Shown here piece after piece: positions 1 through 4,987 of a DNA stretch of 8,207 bases. The position numbers were made by a program, and so were the translations under genes. This stretch comes from Acidobacteriota bacterium (GTDB lineage: Bacteria; Acidobacteriota; Terriglobia; 20CM-2-55-15): NCBI GenBank assembly GCA_003223895.1, contig QHXD01000119.1, positions 1 to 8,207 of the forward strand, in the 5' to 3' direction. The notes under the pieces were generated by a model. It was not told where the DNA came from and did no database searches. It was given only the letters and a program-made list of their open reading frames with translations. The stretch's first letter is position 1. Each line of letters begins with the position of its first letter.

Positions 1-2
1 AG

Positions 3-170
3 CAGGTTCCCATGAAGGAGTATTTCCTGTTTCACGCGACACTTGCGGACTTCTGCCGCCGCGCCGGCCTCACCCGGGAAGCGCGCGACGCCTATCAACG
101 AGCGGTTCAATTTGCCGGCTCCGATGCCGAGCGGCGCTTTCTGCTGGGGAAGTTGGAGACCCTGGAATAA
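3..170 (+). CDS. ECF RNA polymerase sigma factor, DUF6596 type, C-terminal fragment
   Basis: This is the last 55 codons of a gene whose start lies before the window; the frame is open from position 3 to TAA at 168-170. The peptide has the pattern Y-F-L-F-H-A-T-L-A-D-F, then G-L-T-R-E-A-R-D-A-Y-Q-R-A-V, then AERRFLLGKLETLE. That matches the end of the helical, TPR-like tail of COG4941/DUF6596 (ECF42-type) sigma factors, where it follows the sigma2 and sigma4 domains. Family members direct RNA polymerase to a small set of promoters; many are encoded next to a DGPF/YCII-like protein, which would lie upstream and cannot be seen here. The DNA-binding part is outside the window, so the call rests only on the tail. 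It is convergent with the DUF2306 gene. An 8-base inverted repeat (161-168 with 193-200) spans the stop codon. Confidence 0.78.
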   Translation, partial: QVPMKEYFLFHATLADFCRRAGLTREARDAYQRAVQFAGSDAERRFLLGKLETLE

Positions 171-204
171 ATCCCTTTTACAGACCGGGCGGATTCCAGG
201 AAAA

Positions 205-229
205 CCGGCGCTCACAGAGCGCCGCTACA
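205..229. repeat. 25-base hairpin repeat, family A, copy 1
   Basis: Bases 207-213 (ggcgctc) pair perfectly with 217-223 (gagcgcc) around a 3-base aca loop, followed by the tail gctaca. The unit matches the copy at 2496-2520 at 22 of 25 positions. Two of the three differences are a compensatory swap in the stem (C-G here, G-C there), and the third is in the loop, so the hairpin is what is conserved. The tail supplies the TAG stop (225-227) of the minus-strand DUF2306 gene. It resembles REP-like palindromes. It lies between convergent genes and could also act as a weak terminator, though no T-tract follows it. Confidence 0.72.
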
Positions 230-1016
230 GGTTGGATTCAACCACGCTTTGAGGCTGTTCAAGGCGAACCTTGCTCGGTGCCTGCGGCCGTGAAACTACA
301 GTATTTTCAGTCGATTTCATCAGTTCCAACAGGCCGCTTTCCCTGGCGGCGAGTCTCTCGGGAACCTGAACACCGTACATGAAAATTTTGCGGCCCTGAA
401 GCATCATCTCAGTGATCAGCAACGGAACAGCCCAGCACATCCAGCTTGCCGCCGTGAGGCGCTCCACCGTAGTGCCTGTCCCGACTATTTCAAACACTTC
501 GACCACTGCTCGGAATATGACGAAACCGAACGTCACGACGTAACTCCGGACCATCCATTCCCGATGCTGCTCGATCAGGCAGCGGCTGATGGCTAGAACG
601 GCCAGACCCGTCGTTGCGACCCAGGCGATCGCCAGCGAGGTGAGGCCCATTCCGAAAACCCAACCGAAGTCCGTGTGCGCGGCCATGTAAAAGGCTGCAG
701 CGCTGCTAATGGCGACACACATCAGATATCCGATACCGAGAATTCGGTGAACCACGGCTTTCGAACGCTGCGAGCCAAACCAGAATTGTATTGGGCCGAT
801 GAGGAGCGCTGCCGTGCCCCCGGCGACGTGAAGGACAAGCCAACCAGCACGCGGCCTGAAGATGCCGAACTGTTCGGTATCGAGAGTAAGGTAGCGATAG
901 GCGTAGCTGGAGATAAACCAAACAGCCATCACGGTAACGATGCCGAGCGGAATTTTCGACGGTTGGGCGAGCGTACTCACCTCGCGAGTAGCCTGGCGCG
1001 TACCTATGCCAATCAT
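225..1016 (-). CDS. DUF2306 family integral membrane protein
   Basis: The product is a 263-residue multi-pass inner-membrane protein of unknown function. It carries the hallmarks of DUF2306: LHVAGGTAALLIGPIQFWFG (residues 62-81, with GPIQF), an R-x(5)-HR-x-LG-x-GY stretch (84-97), and HREWMVRSYVVTFGFVIFRA (151-170). Hydrophobic segments lie at about 22-40, 58-80, 93-113, 118-146, 157-176 and 188-207, suggesting six membrane spans. His63, His90, His114 and His151 are possible ligands, but no cofactor is established. The C-terminal 50 residues are polar and probably cytosolic or disordered. The start is uncertain. I use ATG at 1016, which leaves a short polar leader before the first span. The frame stays open to GTG at 1055 (an aagga stretch lies about 10 bases before it) and TTG at 1103. 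The gene is divergent from the exported-protein operon. Its stop codon lies within a hairpin repeat. Confidence 0.85.
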   Translation of the reverse strand: MIGIGTRQATREVSTLAQPSKIPLGIVTVMAVWFISSYAYRYLTLDTEQFGIFRPRAGWLVLHVAGGTAALLIGPIQFWFGSQRSKAVVHRILGIGYLMCVAISSAAAFYMAAHTDFGWVFGMGLTSLAIAWVATTGLAVLAISRCLIEQHREWMVRSYVVTFGFVIFRAVVEVFEIVGTGTTVERLTAASWMCWAVPLLITEMMLQGRKIFMYGVQVPERLAARESGLLELMKSTENTVVSRPQAPSKVRLEQPQSVVESNL

Positions 1017-1138
1017 GGGCGACACTGTGCAGGCGAGTGACCAAACTGCCACGGAGGGTACGTCCTTGAAAACTGAGGACGTACGGGACGGCGAATAAAT
1101 CAACTTTGTGGAAGGGTGGTCAATCGCTGCCGCCTAAA

Positions 1139-1167
1139 TTGATCCTCTGTATATCGCATGATAAGAT
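1139..1167 (+). promoter_or_regulatory. Possible sigma-70 promoter for the exported-protein pair
   Basis: TTGATC (1139-1144) and TAAGAT (1162-1167) are 17 bases apart, and TG one base before the -10 element (1159-1160) makes it an extended -10. Each hexamer matches four of six consensus bases. Transcription would start near 1174, giving a leader of about 30 bases with a strong Shine-Dalgarno site at 1195-1199. The site lies in the divergent gap between the DUF2306 gene and the 1206 gene, where a promoter is expected. It is a motif match only. Confidence 0.4.
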
Positions 1168-1205
1168 CCGCAACCCAGTGAGACTGGATATTTTGGAGGC
1201 AAACG

Positions 1206-2003
1206 ATGAGCAAATCACAGATCGGTCGGGTTGGGATGGCCGCTCTTGTTGTATTGACTGTCCTTGTCGCCGCATCGGATCTGGCGGCGCAGTTCCAGCC
1301 TCCAGGTTCGCTCGGTATGCTGGCGCCGGACAACATCGCCAAACCTCGTCCCAAGCCACCCTTCAACCTGACGGGTGCGTGGCTGCACGGCGGAGAAACC
1401 GAAAGGTTCGACCCTCCCCCAGGCTTCAAGCTCACGCCAGAGGCGCAGAAGCACTATGATGGGGCGCAAATAGCCACGAAGGAAGGCAAGATATATCGCA
1501 ACGACATCGGCCTGTGCTGGCCGGCAGGAATGCCCATCATGATGACGCGCGTGTGGCCCGTCAGCATGATCCAATTGCCGACCGGAATCTTCATGATCAG
1601 CGAATTGATGAACAGTCTGCGGGTCATCTACATGGACGGCCGCCCTCACACGGACCCGGACATCGCCGTGCCCAGCTTCAATGGAGAATCCATTGGGCAC
1701 TGGGAGGGTGATACGCTCGTGATCGATACCACAAATTTCGTTGCCGAACATCACTGGATTCATGACAGATTGGGAATTCCGGCGAGCGACAAGCTGCACA
1801 TCGTCGAACGCATCAAGATGATCAACGAAGGAAAAACGCTCGAGATCGAGTTCACGTTGACCGACCCGAAGATGTGGGAGGGCGATTGGAAGATGGTCAA
1901 GCACTGGAGACGCGTCGATGACCGCGACATCGCCGAAGTCGAGTGCCTGCCCGATCTCAACGATCACATGCCGAGTGTCCACTCGAAGGACAACGTTCGC
2001 TAG
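1206..2003 (+). CDS. Exported protein of an uncharacterised Acidobacteria-type family
   Basis: The product has 265 residues. An N-terminal signal peptide (basic start, hydrophobic core at about 10-23, likely cleavage near LAA at 26-28) directs it to the periplasm. ATG at 1206 is well supported by ggagg at 1195-1199, six bases upstream. The mature part has motifs I recall from a family abundant in acidobacterial genomes but without assigned function: FNLTGAW (53-59), GLCWPAGMP (102-110), IYMDGRPH (141-148), SIGHWEGDTLVIDT (162-175), LHIVERI (197-203) and a late Cys in EVECLP (244-249). Cys104 and Cys247 are the only cysteines, so a disulfide in the periplasm is plausible. The pattern of short strands with Trp and Asp turns suggests a beta-rich fold. 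It is followed after 31 bases by the DUF6152 gene, almost certainly in one transcript. No enzyme motif is recognised, and I assign no function. Confidence 0.8.
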   Translation: MSKSQIGRVGMAALVVLTVLVAASDLAAQFQPPGSLGMLAPDNIAKPRPKPPFNLTGAWLHGGETERFDPPPGFKLTPEAQKHYDGAQIATKEGKIYRNDIGLCWPAGMPIMMTRVWPVSMIQLPTGIFMISELMNSLRVIYMDGRPHTDPDIAVPSFNGESIGHWEGDTLVIDTTNFVAEHHWIHDRLGIPASDKLHIVERIKMINEGKTLEIEFTLTDPKMWEGDWKMVKHWRRVDDRDIAEVECLPDLNDHMPSVHSKDNVR

Positions 2004-2034
2004 GAATCATCATCAGGAAACAGGAGGCAGAGCA

Positions 2035-2439
2035 ATGAAAGGTTTAATAGTCGCAGGCTCGCTGGTGATTGCGCTTTGTATTGCGAGCTCAGCCTACGCC
2101 CACCACTCCGCGGCCGGCATCGATACGACGAAAACCGTAACGACGGAAGGCATCGTCAAACAGTTCAAGTGGGGTAATCCGCACTCATGGCTGGAAATTG
2201 AGGTGCCGAACAGCAACGGCAACAGCGACATCTGGAACCTGGAGATGAATCCTCCCGCCTTTCTGGTCCGCGCGGGCTGGAAGTCAACGTCGGTCAAGGT
2301 CGGCGACAAGGTAAAGGTGGTTGCCCGGCCTTTCAGGAACGGTGACCCGGGAGGACTTTTCGTTTCCGTCACGCTGCCGTCCGGACAGGTGCTCACCCAG
2401 CAGCCTCCGAGGCCGGCCGCAACGCCTGGCCAGCCCTGA
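2035..2439 (+). CDS. DUF6152 family periplasmic protein
   Basis: The product is a 134-residue exported protein. ATG at 2035 is fixed by aggagg at 2022-2027, seven bases upstream; the longer in-frame opening overlaps the previous gene and lacks these signals. Residues 1-22 form a signal peptide ending in AYA, so the mature protein would begin with His-His-Ser. The mature domain matches DUF6152: HHS at the start, a T-x-EGIVKQFKWGNPHSWLEI stretch (37-55), W-N-L-E-M-N (about residue 66 on), a GW-x(3)-S-x-KVGDKV segment and a final beta strand FVSVTLPSGQVL. The C-terminal 15 residues are Pro/Ala/Gln-rich. Its only histidines are 23, 24 and 50, which may hint at metal binding (inference). It is paired with the upstream exported protein, and the two may work together in the periplasm. 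The biochemical role of DUF6152 is not known to me. Confidence 0.88.
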   Translation: MKGLIVAGSLVIALCIASSAYAHHSAAGIDTTKTVTTEGIVKQFKWGNPHSWLEIEVPNSNGNSDIWNLEMNPPAFLVRAGWKSTSVKVGDKVKVVARPFRNGDPGGLFVSVTLPSGQVLTQQPPRPAATPGQP

Positions 2440-2447
2440 ATCTGGAC

Positions 2448-2520
2448 TGTAGCCGCGGTCTATGACCGCCGGCTTTTCCCAAAATCGACAAAACACCGGC
2501 GGTCATAGACCGCCGCTACA
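2448..2520. repeat. Inverted pair of family A hairpin repeats
   Basis: The arms 2448-2472 and 2496-2520 are reverse complements at 24 of 25 positions, separated by a 23-base A/C-rich spacer. Each arm is itself a near-palindrome: in the right arm ggcggtc (2498-2504) pairs with gaccgcc (2508-2514) around ata. The DNA could form either two small hairpins or one long stem. The outer end of the right arm (gctaca) supplies the TAG stop (2516-2518) of the minus-strand oxygenase gene. The left arm begins nine bases after the DUF6152 stop. The position between two convergent genes fits a bidirectional terminator or a REP-doublet (BIME-like) element. No transposase or RAYT gene is visible in the window. 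Confidence 0.85.
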
Positions 2521-3502
2521 ACACCTTGCGGCGTAATTCCGGGAAAACCCTGGAGACTTTACCCAGCAGGTAGTCACCGTATGTACCGCGAAACTCGTGG
2601 ACGCTGGCACGATCCCACCGTTCTTCCTTGTTGTCATTCAACACAGCACCAGCCGTGACGGGCCGGACTTCCGCATTGAAGTTCGGATCGAAGAAGAATG
2701 CGAATGACAGCCGATCATGTCCTGCCGGATTCCGGGCGCGATGCGGCGCTGATAAATACCGCCCTCCCGTCAAGCGGTCCAGCATGTCTCCCACGTTACA
2801 CACAAACGAGTCAGGTATCGGAGGCGCGTCTACCCAATGAGACTTTGTTTTTACCTGCAAGCCTCCGGACATGTCCTGTCTCAAAATAGTCAGGAGACCA
2901 TAATCCGTGTGCTCTCCGACCCCCAGACCTGGTTCACTCTCAGCGTTCTCAAGCGGCACAGGGTAGTTGAAGATACGGAACAACACCAGCGGATCAGACG
3001 TGTAATGGTCGTCAAAATACGATTCTTCCAAACCGAGGCCCAGGGAGATACCAGCGATCAGGCAGTGCCCGAGTTCGGTCATCGCGGCCATGTAGTCCAG
3101 AACCAGCTCGCGGAATTGCGGGATGTTTGCGGGAAAAAAGTTTGCGCCATGCAGCGGCGTGCCGGCCTGCACAAGAGGATGATCATCGCTGAGCTCAGCA
3201 CCAAAGTAGATCCCCTCTTTCAGGTCAGGCTTTCCGGATGTGAGTTCGCCACCGACGGGAAAGTATCCTCGCCAGGCTCGCCCGCCGCGAGACATGCTGA
3301 TTTCCATCTTGGTCTGAAGATCCTGAGCGAAAAACTGTCGACTGGCATCCTCCAGCCGCCGCTGCAGGTCTTCATCCACTCCATGGCCGATAACGTAAAA
3401 GAAACCACAGTCGCGACACGCTTGCCCTATCCTGACTGCCACGTCGTGACGGCCTTTCGTTCCGGACACCAGTGGACCTATATTGACAATGGGAATTTCC
3501 AT
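2516..3502 (-). CDS. Isopenicillin N synthase-like Fe(II)/2-oxoglutarate-dependent oxygenase
   Basis: This is a 328-residue soluble non-haem iron oxygenase, full length for the family (about 310-350). The N-terminal DIOX_N region starts at once with IPIVNIGPLV and continues through C-G-F-F-Y-V-I-G-H-G-V (32-42). The C-terminal 2OG-FeII_Oxy domain holds the iron triad His198-x-Asp200 (GEHTDYGLLTIL) and His254 (SAPHRA), and the 2-oxoglutarate-binding Arg264-x-Ser266 (DRLSFAFFFDPN). With the Arg present, 2-oxoglutarate is the likely co-substrate, although isopenicillin N synthase itself does not use it. The substrate is unknown; there is no peptide synthetase or other natural-product gene nearby. 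The start at 3502 gives the normal family N-terminus, but no Shine-Dalgarno site precedes it. It is only 11 bases from the divergent exonuclease start. The TAG stop comes from a family A repeat. Confidence 0.92.
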   Translation of the reverse strand: MEIPIVNIGPLVSGTKGRHDVAVRIGQACRDCGFFYVIGHGVDEDLQRRLEDASRQFFAQDLQTKMEISMSRGGRAWRGYFPVGGELTSGKPDLKEGIYFGAELSDDHPLVQAGTPLHGANFFPANIPQFRELVLDYMAAMTELGHCLIAGISLGLGLEESYFDDHYTSDPLVLFRIFNYPVPLENAESEPGLGVGEHTDYGLLTILRQDMSGGLQVKTKSHWVDAPPIPDSFVCNVGDMLDRLTGGRYLSAPHRARNPAGHDRLSFAFFFDPNFNAEVRPVTAGAVLNDNKEERWDRASVHEFRGTYGDYLLGKVSRVFPELRRKVL

Positions 3503-3513
3503 TCAAACTTAGT

Positions 3514-4302
3514 ATGGACGTTTATTTGATCGACGGCACGTACGAACTCTTCCGGCATTTCTTTGCTGTCCCTTCAGTGAAAGATGCGATGGGGCGCGAG
3601 GTCGGGGCAGCTCGCGCGGTTGTGAATTCCGTCAGGGGAATGATCGATCGTGGAGCCACGCACCTCGGCGTGGCCACGGACCGGGTCATCGAATCGTTCC
3701 GGAACGATCTGTATTCCGGATACAAGACAGGCGAAGGAGTTCCGCCGGAGCTGTATTCGCAATTTCCTGTTCTCGAGGATTCGCTCGAGGCTATGGGAGT
3801 CGTTCTCTGGCCGATGGTGGAATTCGAAGCCGACGACGCCCTGGCCTCGGCGGCGATCAAGGCCGCGAAAGACCCGCAGGTCGATCGCGTGCTGATCTGC
3901 ACTCCCGACAAGGATCTCGGCCAATGTGTCTCCGGTACGCGAATCGTCCAGCTTCACCGTCGAACGCAGGTGATACTCGACGAGGCCGCTATCGTCGCAA
4001 AGTTCGGAGTTCCGCCCAAATCCATTCCCGACTATCTTGCTCTGGTGGGCGACAGCGCAGACGGTTTTCCCGGCGTGAAAGGCTGGGGGAAGAAAGCCGC
4101 AGCCTCGACTTTGTCTGTGTATCCGCACCTCGAACAGATACCGAAAGACTGGAAAGAATGGCCGCCCTCAATACGAAACGCCCGCCCGCTGGCAGAAACG
4201 TTGTTCGCTTCCTGGGATGATGCGTTGCTCTTTCTAAGGCTTGCGACGTTACGAACAGACGTCCCCGTCTTCGATACCGTCGAAGACCTTCGCTTTGGGT
4301 AA
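3514..4302 (+). CDS. Stand-alone 5'-3' exonuclease (PIN/H3TH flap-nuclease family)
   Basis: The 262-residue product corresponds to the 5'-nuclease domain of DNA polymerase I without a polymerase part, similar in size to ExoIX/Xni-like proteins. Metal-binding acids of the family are all visible: Asp7 (LIDGTYELF), Asp56 (ATDR), Glu105-Asp107-Asp108 (FEADDAL), Asp132 and Asp134 (TPDKDL), and Asp180 and Asp183 (GDSADGFPG). The last pair leads into the helix-three-turn-helix DNA-binding motif GVKGWGKKAA (187-196). With this full set it should be an active nuclease removing 5' flaps or RNA primers in replication and repair (family knowledge). The start is the normal family N-terminus, with no Shine-Dalgarno site. 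It is head-to-head with the oxygenase gene. The TAA stop lies inside the long inverted repeat at 4299-4438, which leaves the C-terminus ending in RFG. Confidence 0.92.
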   Translation: MDVYLIDGTYELFRHFFAVPSVKDAMGREVGAARAVVNSVRGMIDRGATHLGVATDRVIESFRNDLYSGYKTGEGVPPELYSQFPVLEDSLEAMGVVLWPMVEFEADDALASAAIKAAKDPQVDRVLICTPDKDLGQCVSGTRIVQLHRRTQVILDEAAIVAKFGVPPKSIPDYLALVGDSADGFPGVKGWGKKAAASTLSVYPHLEQIPKDWKEWPPSIRNARPLAETLFASWDDALLFLRLATLRTDVPVFDTVEDLRFG

Positions 4303-4438
4303 TTCGGGGACAGACGAAAAGAATTAGCCGCGAATTACGCAGATTACGCGAATGGGGCGCATCAAGAATCCTTTTTGCGCCCCATTCGCGTAATCAGCGT
4401 AATTCGCGGCTAATTCTTTTCGTCTGTCTCGGAATTAC
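4299..4438. repeat. Long inverted repeat, 63-base arms
   Basis: The arms 4299-4361 and 4376-4438 are reverse complements at 60 of 63 positions around a 14-base spacer (tcaagaatcctttt). Each arm contains a short iteration of attacgc (gaattacgcagattacgcg) and ends at the centre in a GC-rich ggggcgca. The stop codon of the exonuclease (4300-4302) lies in the outer edge of the left arm. As RNA it would form a very stable stem ending transcription or blocking 3' exonucleases; as DNA it could extrude as a cruciform. There is no coding sequence in it and no clear target-site duplication beside it. It could be a MITE-like element or a repeat maintained by host factors. Confidence 0.9.
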
Positions 4439-4450
4439 GTTCAGAATCTC

Positions 4451-4480
4451 TTGGCATTCGTGAATCAGCTAAAGTATAAA
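4451..4480 (+). promoter_or_regulatory. Sigma-70-type promoter of the di-haem cytochrome gene
   Basis: TTGGCA (4451-4456) and TATAAA (4475-4480) each match five of six consensus bases, with an 18-base spacer. They lie in the non-coding gap just after the long inverted repeat, in a locally AT-rich stretch. Transcription would begin near 4487, close to the Shine-Dalgarno site, giving an unusually short leader. No operator palindrome is evident. Confidence 0.55.
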
Positions 4481-4488
4481 AACCAGAC

Positions 4489-4494
4489 GAGGGG
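4489..4494 (+). promoter_or_regulatory. Shine-Dalgarno site that decides the cytochrome start
   Basis: The sequence gagggg is five bases before ATG at 4500. A GTG at 4494-4496 in the same frame would overlap this site and so is a poor start. The choice adds or removes only two residues. Confidence 0.6.
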
Positions 4495-4499
4495 TGACT

Positions 4500-4964
4500 A
4501 TGACTATACGCAAGATGGTGTGGTTCGGGATTGTAGTTCTTTGTATTTCAATGACGTTGCCGATGATGATTGCAGCTCAGGCGCCGGCTCAGGGCGGCCA
4601 GCGCGGTGAGCGCGGTGGTGGTGGACAACGCGCGGCTCCTCCTCCGCCGACGAACCTCCAGGTGCTGCCAAAGGATATGACGCGCCCGCAGGTTGTTCAG
4701 GTGATGCAGCAGTTCACAATGGGACTCGGGGTTATGTGCAACTACTGCCATGCGGAAATGGTTGGTGCGCCACCCAACGCAAATGGACAGATTCCGATTG
4801 ACGCTGCTTCGGATGACAAGCCGGCAAAGAAGACCGCTCGCGTCATGATGAGAATGGTTGGGGACATCAACAAAACTCTAAGCAGCGAGCTCGGAAAATC
4901 GGACGTGGTGCAGGTGCAATGTATCACCTGCCATCGTGGAGCAGCCATCCCCAAAACTCAATAA
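4500..4964 (+). CDS. Exported di-haem c-type cytochrome, reaction-centre cytochrome (CytoC_RC) family
   Basis: The product has 154 residues. An N-terminal hydrophobic segment (about 7-26, ending in IAAQ) exports it, and a low-complexity Gly/Arg/Gln then Pro-rich linker (31-50) follows. Two CxxCH haem sites are present: CNYCH (80-84) and CITCH (141-145). The conserved NLQVLPKDMTRPQVVQVM (52-69), M-G-L-G-V-M-C-N-Y-C-H and ASDDKPAKKTARVMMRMV (103-120) match the helix-then-haem units of the CytoC_RC family. Met residues at 69 or 74 and 116-119 are candidate axial ligands. Photosynthetic reaction-centre subunits of this family carry four haems (PufC); this is a half-size, two-haem form, found widely in non-phototrophic Acidobacteria. 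It probably carries electrons in the periplasm; the partners are not in the window. It is a single gene with its own promoter, convergent with the TPR gene 23 bases away. Confidence 0.88.
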   Translation: MTIRKMVWFGIVVLCISMTLPMMIAAQAPAQGGQRGERGGGGQRAAPPPPTNLQVLPKDMTRPQVVQVMQQFTMGLGVMCNYCHAEMVGAPPNANGQIPIDAASDDKPAKKTARVMMRMVGDINKTLSSELGKSDVVQVQCITCHRGAAIPKTQ

Positions 4965-4987
4965 ATTCCCCGAATTCCGGGAACAAA

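Noticed and set aside
161..200. Inverted repeat cctggaat...attccagg as terminator of the sigma factor gene
   Set aside because: It is only eight base pairs with a 24-base loop and no T-tract, so it is too weak to call, though it does span the stop codon.
675..1040. Overlapping open frames on both strands within the DUF2306 gene
   Set aside because: They overlap a convincing multi-pass membrane protein and show no domain or start signals.
1215..1982. Open frame of 255 codons on the minus strand opposite the exported protein
   Set aside because: It lies wholly antisense to a gene with a signal peptide, strong ribosome site and family motifs. The translation is rich in Arg, His and Asp with no recognisable domain.
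3483..3488. Perfect -35 hexamer TTGACA upstream of the exonuclease
   Set aside because: No acceptable -10 element lies 16-19 bases downstream, and the site is inside the oxygenase coding region. It may be chance.
2837..3529. Plus-strand open frame of 230 codons
   Set aside because: It is antisense to the oxygenase gene, which has the His-Asp-His triad and a complete domain.
3574..4128. Minus-strand open frame of 184 codons
   Set aside because: It is a shadow of the exonuclease gene, whose full set of catalytic acids fixes the coding frame.
4299..4438. CRISPR-like repeat because of the iterated attacgc
   Set aside because: The repetition is a single long inverted repeat with short internal iterations. 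There are no regularly spaced direct repeats and no cas genes.
4966..4983. Possible hairpin ttccc...gggaa between the cytochrome and TPR genes
   Set aside because: A five-pair stem with an eight-base loop is too weak to call a terminator, although its place between convergent genes fits.
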